Below, piece by piece: positions 30,706 to 39,922 of a DNA stretch of 64,000 nt. Under the pieces are notes generated by a model. It saw nothing but the letters and a program-made list of their open reading frames with translations, was not told the origin of the DNA and did no database searches. The stretch's first letter is position 1. Each line of letters begins with the position of its first letter. The translations under genes were made by a program, and so were the position numbers. The stretch lies in contig CAJNDS010002079.1 of the NCBI GenBank assembly GCA_905221605.1, forward strand, positions 943,501 through 1,007,500, read 5' to 3'. Source of the stretch: Symbiodinium natans (Eukaryota; Sar; Dinophyceae; Suessiales; Symbiodiniaceae).

Positions 30706-31468
30706 GTAGGGTTTAGGGTTTAGGGTTCAGGGTTCAGGGTTTAGGGTTTAACTAGGGATTACTAATGGTAGTCCCTTATGGTCCCTTCATTATTATACTA
30801 CTATAACCCCCCAAAACCCTGGTATTTGGGCTTTTGGAGGGGATTGTGCTAGATTTGCAGTATATCCGGGGCAACCCCAGATTTGGAAAATAGCCATTGC
30901 TGGATTCTACCAAAACGGGCTTCTTCAATGATCAGGAAAACCTACACCACCCCAAGCCTCAAAGTAGCAAAGCGCGAAGTTGTGAGGAAAAAAACCTAGC
31001 CTAGACCCACGCCCCAAACTGTCAAGTTAGCGGGTTGGTTTGGGGTTTAGGGTTTGCGGTTTATAGCTCTAAAGCTCTAAAGCTCTGAACCCTAAACCCT
31101 AAAGCTCGAAGGTATGAGGCTCTATGGCCTGTGCCACCTAGTGGAGACCTCAGCCCAAGAATCGTAGCTCTCACGGCGTCTCCTCGCACTGGACGCACAA
31201 GACAGGTTTAGGTACCCAACAACCCCTAAACCCTAAACCCTAAGCCCCTCACCCTAAACCCGAAACCCGAATCCCTCAACCCGGAACCCCAAATCCCCAA
31301 AAGTAGCAAGGTGCCAAACCCCGAAAGTCTCGCACCACCAGTCTAGGTCAACCCTAAAGCCTAAAGCCTAAACCCTAAACCCCAAACCCGAAACCCAAAA
31401 CCCTTAACCCTACACCCTGAACCCCAAACCCTAAATCCTAAACTCCAAAACGTCGGACACCTCGAAAG

Positions 31469-31571
31469 TCACTTGAAGCCGTGGGAGACGCCGCGACCCG
31501 CGTGTGCTACAGCGCAGTACATCGCATCTCATGGATGGGCCCAGGGACCTGCAGCCTCGACCCAACTTGGG
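31469..31571 (+). CDS. Candidate exon
   Basis: Plus island after CGAAAG reading SLEAVGDAATRVCYSAVH then RISWMGPGTCSLDP. The donor GG|GTTTAG is itself part of the following TTTAGGG array. Confidence 0.52.
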
Positions 31572-31785
31572 GTTTAGGGGTTTGGGGTTTAGGGTTTAGG
31601 GTTTAGGGACAAGGGTGTGTCAGGGGAGGGCGCGCGCTCGGGTGTGAAACACCCCGGGCCGCGCGCTCGCATTGCCCGTCAACCCACCCCGGCCACCCAA
31701 ACTATACTCTATTAGGGTTTAGGGTTTATGGAATTTACTTTCTTGTGCTCTGATGCTTGCTTTGATGTTTTTAAAGTTGCGCTGT

Positions 31786-32545
31786 TAGGGTTTAAGCTGG
31801 GGTTGGGGGTAGCCTCGGCCCTTTTCGGGCCTTCGGCGTGTCAGGGCCCGTAGAGGCCCTTATTTATTTGAAGGTCAGGGAAACCCTTTGTGCCTGCTCC
31901 TGGATTCCCCTTCTTTAAGGGCCTCAATTACGTTGGTGGCTCTTGGGGCCTTTTGGGGGCTTCCTGGGGGCTTTCCTGGCCTTTTCGGGGTAAAATGAAG
32001 GAAAAAACCATCGATTTCACTACCAAAAAATCGCATTTTTCACTGCGGGTACGGGCATCCTGGGGTCCCCTTTCTTTTAGGGGGCCTTTTGAAGCCTTTT
32101 GAAGGCTTAATTGGCTCTTGGGGTCTCTCGGGGCCTTGTTCGGACCTTCGGCGTGTCAGGGGCCGTAGAGGCTTTATTCATTTGAAGGTCAGGAAACCTA
32201 TTAGTTTTTTTTCGCCAATGAGTATTTCAATCGCTAGGGTTTAAGCTGGGGTTCGGGGTAGCCTCGGCCCTTTTCGGGCCTTCGGCAAGTTAGGGCCCGT
32301 AGAGGCCCTTATTTGCTTGAAGGCCTTCGCAGAGTTTTGCGGTGTTAGGGTTTAAGCTGGGGTTCGGGGTAGCCTCGGCCCTTTTCGGGCCTTCGGCACG
32401 TTAGGGCCCGTAGAGGCCCTTATTTGCTTGAAGGCCGTCGCAGGGTTTTGCGGTGTTAGGGTTTAAGCTGGGGTTCGGGGTAGCCTCGGCCCTTTTCGGG
32501 CCTTCGGCACGTCAGGGCCCGTAGAGGCCCTTGCTGATTTGGGGG
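31786..32545 (+). repeat. Tandem units with two conserved hairpins
   Basis: Four copies (31786, 32236, 32341, 32455) of a unit of 95-115 bp: GTTAGGGTTTAAGCTGGGGT, then GGCCCTTTTCGGGCC, then AGGGCCCGTAGAGGCCCT. Both latter parts fold as perfect hairpins. It could be a structured non-coding RNA array or a satellite. Confidence 0.8.
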
Positions 32546-32830
32546 CTTCCTGCAGCTTTCCTGGTCCTTTTGGGGTGAAATGGCGGGGTGCCCAAAGCCA
32601 TCGATTTCAGTACTAAAAAAGAACATTTTTCATTGCGGGCAGGGGTGCCTCAAACCATCGTTTTCAATATTCAAAAATCGCATTTTTCATTGTGGGCACG
32701 GACAAATATTGTGGTCCCCCTTCTTCTAGTGGGCCTTTTGAAGCTTTTGAAGCCTTTGGCTCTCTGGGCTTTCCTGCCGCTTCTTGTGTGAAATGGAGGG
32801 GTGCGCAAAACCATTGATTTTCCGGGTGGG
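31985..32830. repeat. Dispersed 45-bp repeat (ATCGATTTC-A/T-rich-ATTTTTCA)
   Basis: Three full copies (32008, 32599, 32657) and a partial one (32811) of CCATCGATTTCA followed by an A-rich block, CATTTTTCA and TGCGGGCA. Interleaved with the hairpin units. Confidence 0.72.
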
Positions 32831-33020
32831 GCCCTGGGCCCGGAAAGCCCGGGGCCCTTAAACCGGGCGCCCTTGGCGGGGGGGTTGGGGGGACGGGGCC
32901 CCCGGAAGGGGGTCCCGGCAAACCCTGAACCCAAACCCTGAACCACCTCCAAAGGCAAATGGGTGCCGGCCATCCCTTAGCCGAGTACTGACGTTGTCGT
33001 AAGAAAGGCGGATGTCCGTT
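32820..33020. other. GC-rich unassigned stretch
   Basis: GGGGCCC- and CCCGGG-rich sequence. Overlapping minus ORFs of 85-100 codons are probably compositional. Confidence 0.4.
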
Positions 33021-33137
33021 GGCCTGTCCAGGACAGACGGTGAGGCTTAACCCTCACCTTTCCGTTTCTCTTTTCGCGGGCTGTAAGGGCCTCGGCCGAG
33101 CGTGTTTAGGGTTTGGGATTTCACATCCTTTGATCAG

Positions 33138-33366
33138 GCACACCCCCCCCCCCTCCCCCCCCCCCCTCCCCACCCCCCCCCCCGTCCCCCTTCCCCTTTC
33201 CCCCCCCCCCCTCCTCCCGCCCCCCTCCCCACCCCCCCCCCCCCCCCCGTCCCCCTTCCCTTCCCCCCTCCCCTCCCCCCCCCCCTCCCCCCCCCTCCCC
33301 TCCCGCCCCCTCCCCCCTCCCCCCACCCCACTACCCCCCCCCCCCCCCCCAAAAAAAAAAAAAAAC
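33138..33366 (+). repeat. Poly-pyrimidine (C, CCT, CCCTT) block ending in A15
   Basis: About 215 bases of nearly pure C/T on the plus strand, then A15. Open in all frames on both strands, so the proline-rich and glycine-rich ORFs are artefacts. Likely to form unusual DNA structure. Confidence 0.92.
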
Positions 33367-33419
33367 TTTCGGATTCAGGTGTGTTTGCTTTTGAGGGCTT
33401 AGGGTGTTTTTTTCGTTCA

Positions 33420-34046
33420 ACTAGTGGTTGTCTTTAGGCTAAACCCTAAACCCTAACCCCTAAACCCTAAACATTCCCTGGCCCGGGTGAGACGCAGCAT
33501 GTCAAAGCAAGCTCTTGGAATCGGATTTAGGGGCTTTGGGGGGTTTAGGTTTTAGGTTTTAGGGTTTGCGGTTTTCGTTTTCTGTTTTTTTCTTACTATG
33601 TTTTGCTGTTTGCTTTTTTTGGAGGGGGGGGGAGCTCTCCAGGCTGGATTTTCAGGTCTGGGTGCGGCAAAAATTATTGATTGCCAAGCCTGGTCTATAG
33701 AGTCGTGGGGGTCTCGGTTTTAGGTTTAGGACTCAGGGTTATAGGGTTTAGGCGGTTTAGGGTTTAGGGTTTAGGGTTTAGGGTTTAGGGTTTAGGGTTT
33801 AGGGTTTAGGGTTTAGCGTTCGGGTGTAGGGCTGAGGGTCAGAGGATCTGCAGCTTCAAGGTTCGGATTTCAGGCTTATTAGGGTTTTTCAAGGGTACTT
33901 CTGACTGGCATCCTTTGACACCACACACCCGAAACCCTAAACCCCAAACCCTAAACCCGAAACCCTAAACCCTAAACCCCAAACCCTAAACCCTAAACCC
34001 TAAACCCTAAACCCGAAACCCTAAACCCTAAACCCTAAACGCTAAG
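33420..34046. other. Intron-like block
   Basis: CCCTAAA (33437-33472), T/G-rich runs (33570-33635), TTTAGGG array (33755-33825) and CCCTAAA/CCCGAAA arrays (33928-34046). No exon assigned; ATGTCAAAGCAAGC at 33500 is the only coding-like piece. Confidence 0.55.
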
Positions 34047-34140
34047 CCCATTCCTCATGGACAGCGCCCAAAAGCGCAGGCTTGCTCTGACGGACGACTT
34101 AAGCTGCTTTGAAGAGCTAGAAAGGGCCTACAAACCTTAA
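34047..34140 (+). CDS. Candidate exon, possibly terminal
   Basis: After GCTAAG at the end of an array reads PFLMDSAQKRRLALTDD then LSCFEELERAYKP and TAA. Clear charged helical character. Stop used unless a donor lies before it. Confidence 0.5.
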
Positions 34141-34159
34141 ATAAGCCCTCAAGGCAAAG

Positions 34160-34221
34160 GCAGCTTCTTCTATGAGTGACACGTATTCTGAAACGTGGCG
34201 CGAGCTGGGGTCGACAAGCCC
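34160..34221 (+). CDS. Candidate exon
   Basis: After AAAGGCAG reads ASSMSDTYSETWRELGSTS. Ends at a CCCTAAA-type array; donor not clear. Confidence 0.42.
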
Positions 34222-34449
34222 TCAACCCGAAACCCTAAACCCGAAACCCTAAACCCTAGCCCTAAACCCTAAATCCTAAACCCTGGACCCTGAACCATGA
34301 AACCTAAACTCGAAGCTCTGTAAAGCCCAACACCCCAGCGTGCGAGCTCTCGCTGAACCCTAAACCCTGAACCCTAAACCCAAAGCCCTGTACCATATAA
34401 ATCCTGAAGCTTAAACGCTGTGCCATACGAACCCTAAACCCTAACCCTA
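34222..34449 (-). repeat. Degenerate CCCTAAA/CCCGAAA repeats
   Basis: Mixed variants with short unique pieces between. No exon assigned. Confidence 0.7.
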
Positions 34450-34494
34450 ACACCATAAACTCGAGTGCACCTTGGAGGCCGTCATTACGGGCTT
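34450..34494 (+). CDS. Candidate micro-exon
   Basis: After CTCGAG reads CTLEAVITGF, then TG|GTAGAAG. Short plus-strand island. Confidence 0.35.
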
Positions 34495-34795
34495 CTGGTA
34501 GAAGGGCTTATGGTATTCACAATGGGGTGTAGGGTTTTAGGGTTATAGGGTTTTAAGGTTTCAGGGTTGAGGGTTTATAGGGTTTATAGGGATTATAGGG
34601 TTTAAAGGGTTTAAAGGGTTTATAGGGTTTGTAGGGTGTATAGGGTGTATAGGGTGCATAGGGTTTACAATGTTCATACGGTTTATAGGGCTTAGGGTCA
34701 GAGAGTGTCGGGCTTATCAGGTCTCGAAAGCAGTTGAAGCCCGGAACCCGAATTCCTAAACCTAAACCCTAAACCCTAACAATTCTACCATTGAA

Positions 34796-34870
34796 GCCCT
34801 CCCCCGCCGGTCGCGGCTCGCACCCCACGCGCTGCCACGTGAGCCAAGATGTACAGGTTGCTCTTGCGGG
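34796..34870 (-). CDS. Candidate exon, strand debatable
   Basis: The minus frame reads RKSNLYILAHVAARGVRA and could end at GTAGAA. A plus frame (ALPRRSRLAPHALP, before GTGAGC) is also open. Minus preferred because the next island to the right is minus. Confidence 0.38.
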
Positions 34871-34959
34871 GTTTAGGGTTTAGGGTTTCGGGTTAAGGGT
34901 TTAGGGTTGAATCTGAAGCAAGCTAGCCGTTTAGCTGCTTGGGAGCCTCAGGCGCGAAC

Positions 34960-35028
34960 CTGTGCACCAGCACCAACGCAGCGGACCTCAGCATTTTCGC
35001 TCCCTGCCCTCACGGAGGCCACGAAATC
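34960..35028 (-). CDS. Candidate internal exon
   Basis: 69 bases, phase 0-0, between TTGGCCAG and GTTCGC. Reads DFVASVRAGSENAEVRCV. TTTAGGG arrays on both sides. Confidence 0.55.
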
Positions 35029-35343
35029 CTGGCCAAGGGAGAGGGTTTAGGGTTTAGGGTCTAGGGTCTAGGGTTTAGGGCTTAGAGTTTAGGGGAGCCC
35101 CACTGAGAACCGGTTAGTAAGGTGAGTAAATCGGGATTATCATGGGGGTTTTAGGGGCTACTAAACCCTAAACCCTAAACCCGAAACCCTAAACCCTAAA
35201 CCCTGAACCCTAAACCCTGAACCCTAAACCCTCAAAAGAGCTTCTAAGCAGGGTTGAACATTTCAGGCTTTTGAGGCGTAGGGTTTGAGGGATAACTTGG
35301 GTTTAGGATCGACCTGCGAGTCCCCCTACATATCCTAAACCCT

Positions 35344-35672
35344 GGGTAGGGTTTAGGGTTTAGGGTTTAGGGTTTAGGGTTTAGGGTTTAGGGTTTAGGG
35401 TTTAGGGTTTAGGGTTTAGGGTTTAGGGTTTAGGGTTTAGGGTTTAGGGTTTAGGGTTTAGGGTTTAGGGTTTAGGGTTTTAGGTTTAGGGTTTTGGGTT
35501 TAGGGTTTAGGGTTTAGGGTTTAGGGTTTAGGGTTTAGGGTTTAGGGTTTAGGGTTTAGGGTTTAGGGTTTAGGGTTTAGGGTTTAGGGTTTAGGGTTTA
35601 GGGTTTAATTAGGGTTTAGGGTTTAGGCTTAGGGTTCAGGGTTTAGGGTTTAGGGTTTAGGGTTTAGGGGCC
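35344..35672 (+). repeat. Largest TTTAGGG array
   Basis: About 46 units over 330 bp, nearly perfect, with three small interruptions (TTTTAGG, TTTTGGG, TTTAATTAGGG). Internal to the window, so interstitial. Confidence 0.97.
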
Positions 35673-35701
35673 CTGACACAGGGTCCAATACTTGGGAGAA
35701 C

Positions 35702-35772
35702 CCGGAACGCTTGGGTTGCCTGGATCTTAGGATGCTTGCGTGGTACACTTTCGTCACCACTTGCTTGAGTCA
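35702..35772 (-). CDS. Candidate internal exon
   Basis: 71 bases between TATCCAG and GTTCTC. Reads TQASGDESVPRKHPKIQ. Borders the largest TTTAGGG array of the window. Not recognised. Confidence 0.5.
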
Positions 35773-35784
35773 CTGGATACAAGT

Positions 35785-36730
35785 GGCGTAGAAGGTTCGG
35801 CAGGCAGAGGTTTCATCTATAGGATCCGCTCCCATCCCCTCCCTAAGCTCCCACAACCCGCAAAGTACCTTCTCAACAAGGCGGGAGGATTGGGTTTAGG
35901 TTGAGGGTTTAGGGGTTTAGGTTCAAGGGTAGTGTAGGGGCTATCCTGTGAATCAATGGTTTGGGCACAGGGATGCATTTGGAGGCCTTCGGTTTCTCAG
36001 GCAGCAGCATCTCTGAACCACGTCCGGGTTCTTAGGGTTTAGGGTTTAGGGTTTAGGGTTTAGAGTTTAGGGTTTAGGGTTTCGGGTAGTGTTCAGCATC
36101 TCAAGTCACTCAAGCCAAAGCACTCGCTGTAGGGCCCTTAACCCTGTCCGCGGGAGTGTTGCCAATGCACCATTCCCCACCCCGACCTTGACTCTTTGGC
36201 CAAATGCGCACGGAAACTTTGACCAATGCCCGCGGAATGTTCATCAATGCCCACGGGAATTTGACCAAAATGCCCCCGGAATCTTGACCAATGCGCACGG
36301 AAAACTTTGACTGGCCGGTTCTAGTAATTAGGGAGTGAAGGACCCTGTATCATCCTTTAAAGGGTATATGTATTTATATATACATATAGGGCCCTCATTC
36401 CCTCATTCCCTACTATAGAAACCAGGGGGTTGATCAATGCCCACGGACTTGTGTCCAATGCCCGCGGAGTGTGTACCGAATATAGGGTCCTGAATAATTA
36501 GAATAAGGTGTTTTGGGTGGCTATTGTAGTATAATTACAAAGGGACCCTATAAGGGAATACTATTAGTCATTCTTCCGACTCCTAGAGTACTGCCTTTGG
36601 GCAATGCCCCGCGAATTCTTGGGCAATCAAGGGGCAATGCCCGCGGCAACGCCCGATCATGGGTAAAGGCTTGAAGATAAAACAAAACTTTGTGTTTTTG
36701 TATACATATATGTATATGTATATGTGTATG

Positions 36731-36764
<34 letters not shown>

Positions 36765-36800
36765 AAGGCGAGGTTGAGGTTTAGGCTTTAGGGTTTAGGG
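35785..36800. other. Minisatellite with inserted elements
   Basis: Short arrays (35880-35940; 36032-36085), a degenerate tandem repeat of about 26 bp based on GACCAATGCCCACGGAAT (36185-36310, continuing at 36430-36480 and 36600-36650), family K (36317-36424) and family F (36505-36590) inserted into it, and a TATG/TG microsatellite (36695-36765). Confidence 0.7.
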
Positions 36801-36823
36801 TTCAGGGTCGCGCTTAGAAGCTT

Positions 36824-37022
36824 AGTAGCCCAGTAACCATCTTGCAATAAGGGCACCCTTTTTTGGTTGGCTACTTTATAAGGGGAACCCAGAACCAAAA
36901 ATAAAGGGTCAAGGGTACCACTGGGCTACTAAAACCCTAAACCCTAAACCCTAAACCCTAAACCCGAAACCCGAAACCCGAAACCCTAAACCCTAAACTG
37001 TAAGGGTACCACTGGGCTACCA
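36824..37022. mobile_element. Family B element split by a CCCTAAA array
   Basis: Left end AGTAGCCCAGT at 36824 and right end ACTGGGCTACC. A CCCTAAA/CCCGAAA array lies between two identical copies of AAGGGTACCACTGGGCTAC (36911-36929 and 37002-37020), which looks like a 19-bp target-site duplication. Confidence 0.82.
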
Positions 37023-37094
37023 AGGAAGGCTCTACAAACTCTGCAGTTGAAGTCCTGGTCGTTCGCCTCACAGCCTGAGCGCAAAGCAAGAAGC

Positions 37095-37920
37095 ACTTGG
37101 CGCTTAGGGTTTAGGGTTTAGGGTTTAGGGTTTAGGGTTCAGGGTTGAGGGTTCCGTTGCAATTGGGGAGTGGCCCTAAACCCTAAACTAGGCCCCAACC
37201 ACTAGATTAGGGCTTAGAGCCCCCACCCGCCCCGAACAACAAAAAGTTGAGCTAATGAAAAGCCTTGCTCAGCTCTCTTCAAATCCGGCGGCTGTTTCAG
37301 GGCAAGTCGACAAGAATCCTGAAATGAGGAGGGTGTGGGGTGGCAGGTGGGGGGAGTGTCCTCAGGGGAACCTCTCAGTCACAACCCCAAACCCCAAAAC
37401 CCCCAAATCGCAAACCCCCAAACCAAACCCTCAAACCTCAACCCTCCGCCCCTACCCCCTACACCCTCAACCCTCAACCCTCAACCCTAAACCCAAGTCA
37501 AGGCCATCTCCCAAGACCAGACTGGGGAGGCCGCAAGGTGCAAAAACACTGGGACGCTTCACCACTCACCGCCTGGAGAGGGCCGGGGGGGTTTAGGTTT
37601 TAGGGTTTAGGATTAAGGGTTTAGGGTTTGGGGTTTAGGGTTTGGGGTTTAGGGTTGAGGGTTTAGGGTTTGGGGTTTAGGGATTAGGGTTTGGGGTTCG
37701 GGGTTCTTTTGTTTGGGGTTTAGGGTTCAGGGTCAAGGGTTTAGGGTTTCGGGTGTAGGGCTTAGGGTTTAGAAGTCGCCAAAGGGTTGAGGGTCTAGGC
37801 TTCGGGGTTGCTTTAGGGGGTTCTGAGATTTCGGGCTTAGGGTTTGGGCTCGGGTCAGGGACTGGGGCTTTAGGTGTTGGGCTTTAGGGTACTGGGGGGG
37901 GGGGGAATTGAGGCTCCCGT
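37095..37920. other. Repeat-rich LINE 3' flank
   Basis: TTTAGGG (37105-37150), a C/A-rich stretch of CCCCAAA/CCCTCAA variants (37385-37495) and TTTAGGG/TTTGGGG variants (37590-37890). A plus ORF at 37255-37596 is open but two thirds of it is repeat. No exon assigned. Confidence 0.55.
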
Positions 37921-37937
37921 AAATTGGGTTTGTAAGG

Positions 37938-37950
37938 CTATATAAGGATT
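37938..37950. repeat. LINE target-site duplication, 3' copy
   Basis: CTATATAAGGATT beside the poly(A) tract (13 T on the plus strand, 37949-37961). Pairs with 44451-44463. Confidence 0.85.
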
Positions 37951-37962
37951 TTTTTTTTTTTG

Positions 37963-39855
37963 CTATGGCCCTGCGCGCCAGTCCGCGCGCTTTGGCGTCT
38001 TCCCGAGTTGGGGGTTTCTCAGCTCCTTGTGTATTTGGGCGTACTTATAATGAGGTCCTAGGGCGGGGTGGTCGGGGGAGTTGCAAATGTGAGGAAAGTA
38101 CTGGCGAGAGACCACTTCAACCCAGTAGGGAAATTGCATACCCCGCCGACGTCCCTGGCTGAGAATCCGATCCTTGTGAGCCGAACCGAAGACTACAGAG
38201 TGATATACCTCCTTTCTAGGGGCCAAGAATACCTCCCTCATCATTTTATATTGCATGTCCGAGAGCAGGTGGGATGGAAGGCGTGGTCTGTGTGCCTGTT
38301 CATAGACCTCTACGTTGGGGATTCTGGAGTAATAGGAGGCCTTAATTCGCACTACTCTTCTAAGGAAACGAATGTAAAATGCATCTATTCTTTTGAGGTG
38401 CGGTGTGGTTAGGGTAAGTGCGTCTAGACCGTAAGTTAGAACGGGAAGAAAGGTGGCCTGGAAGATTTTGAGACGCTCTTTGAGGCAGAGTGTGCTATTC
38501 CATATAAGTCTTAGTTTTTTGAATGCCTCTTCAGCTAGAGCTGCCCGGTGATAAAAAGCTGTCTCGAAAGGCTTGGCCCAGGAGATCATGCTACCCAAGT
38601 ACTTGACCACAGTTTTTGTGGGGACGCTTGACCCATCCTTAAATCGCAGCGCAGGCTCGGAGTAGTTGGGGCGTACCAGGAGCTCCGTTTTAATTTTATT
38701 TAGGGACATACCATATTCCGCTGCAAGCTCCTCCAGGGCGCTTAGAATGCTTTGGAGTTGCGGTGTGGTCAGAGCAAGGAGTAGCGTGTCATCTGCGTAT
38801 TCCATATCTGCCACCGGGAACCCCTCTGACCATGTGTTGGTCGGGACCCCTCTTTGTTGCAATTCCCCGTCCAGGTCCTCGAAGATCACAGTTAGCACAA
38901 TAAGGAAAAGGTAGGGGCTGAGCGGACATCCTTGTCTAATTCCAGCCTTAACTTGTCCTACGGCGGTGTGGTCAAGACCTACTGTTTGGAACGTTGGATT
39001 AGCATAGATAGATTTTATGTTGTCCAACATCTTATGTGAAAGTCCAAAGCGCTGCAACGCTTGTAGCATAGCGGTGTGGTCCAAGGAGTCAAAGGCCTGT
39101 TTCCAGTCTAGAAATAGTAATTGTAGGTTTCTGTTAGTCATGGTCGACCACTCCATAGCCCTTCTGACCACGAACAGGGGGTGACGTGTACCCCTTCCAG
39201 CCCTGAAACCAAACTGCTGTGGACGAAGTCTTTCATCAAATGCGCTAGCCAGCCTAGCTTGGAGCACTGCAGCATACACCTTGTAGGTAACGTTAAGTAA
39301 GGAAATGGGGCGGTATGATGCCGGGTCCGAGTCATCCCCCTTTCCCTTGTAAATAGAAACTATTGTTGCGTGAGACCAATCTGGCGGTGTGGTCCTGTTG
39401 TTCCAAACTTCGTTATAAAACTCCAACAGGCGCCTTTCGCCCTCCGCGTCCAAAAGCTGAAGGATTTCGTTAACTATACCATCGGGGCCCGGCGCTTTCC
39501 CCTTTTTGGTTTTACCCAAGGCATCCAACAATTCGCCGCGGGTAAACAAGGGCTCATCCGGCGCTGGCTGACGGAGGGGTAATCTCGTGGAGCGTTTCTG
39601 TGCGGAGTGGTCCGGGATGTGTGGTTGTCCCCACTGTGTGTCCTGTAGATGATTTCGGAAAGCAACATGGGTTGACGTCCATGGTACTGGCTTACCCTCT
39701 ACTATAAGCTGAGTACGGCGGCCTTGAAAACCTTTACGCTGACGTCTAACCGTGTTCCACACTGGCGATGTGGTCCCTGCCGGATCAGCCAGCAGTTGCT
39801 CATGAACCCAATGGACCCTATCTTTACGCGCTAATCTTTTAGCCTGGTTGCGCAA
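37963..39855 (-). CDS. LINE reverse transcriptase
   Basis: Uninterrupted 630-residue reading frame. A pre-RT helix region is followed by the RT fingers and palm: PASYRPISLL near residue 180, LFLDWKQAFDS near 250 with the first catalytic Asp, GIRQGCPLSPYLF near 310, and the YADD catalytic box near 350. A LINE-type C-terminal region follows (LTYGLDALTL, then FLRRVVRIK). The true protein starts farther upstream: the same frame is open to about 40.01 kb (PWIREATLRALAQ), where it meets the RNase H frame. The enzyme would copy the element RNA at a nicked target. All RT catalytic residues I can see are intact. The TAG stop lies one base before the poly(A) tail. Confidence 0.95.
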   Translation of the reverse strand: MRNQAKRLARKDRVHWVHEQLLADPAGTTSPVWNTVRRQRKGFQGRRTQLIVEGKPVPWTSTHVAFRNHLQDTQWGQPHIPDHSAQKRSTRLPLRQPAPDEPLFTRGELLDALGKTKKGKAPGPDGIVNEILQLLDAEGERRLLEFYNEVWNNRTTPPDWSHATIVSIYKGKGDDSDPASYRPISLLNVTYKVYAAVLQARLASAFDERLRPQQFGFRAGRGTRHPLFVVRRAMEWSTMTNRNLQLLFLDWKQAFDSLDHTAMLQALQRFGLSHKMLDNIKSIYANPTFQTVGLDHTAVGQVKAGIRQGCPLSPYLFLIVLTVIFEDLDGELQQRGVPTNTWSEGFPVADMEYADDTLLLALTTPQLQSILSALEELAAEYGMSLNKIKTELLVRPNYSEPALRFKDGSSVPTKTVVKYLGSMISWAKPFETAFYHRAALAEEAFKKLRLIWNSTLCLKERLKIFQATFLPVLTYGLDALTLTTPHLKRIDAFYIRFLRRVVRIKASYYSRIPNVEVYEQAHRPRLPSHLLSDMQYKMMREVFLAPRKEVYHSVVFGSAHKDRILSQGRRRGMQFPYWVEVVSRQYFPHICNSPDHPALGPHYKYAQIHKELRNPQLGKTPKRADWRAGP

Positions 39856-39922
39856 CTTTTTCCAGTCCTCCGACTGTTCAGCTTGAGCAACACGGGCCTG
39901 TGCCAGGGCCCTCAGCGTGGCT

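Noticed and set aside
33120-33366. T-then-G or C-then-A runs as poly(A) tails of retrocopies
   Set aside because: They have adjoining C or G runs and no coding or 3' UTR sequence upstream, and two lie inside element ends.
33019-33437. Proline-rich and glycine-rich ORFs on both strands
   Set aside because: They come from the pyrimidine block at 33138-33366; open in all frames by composition.
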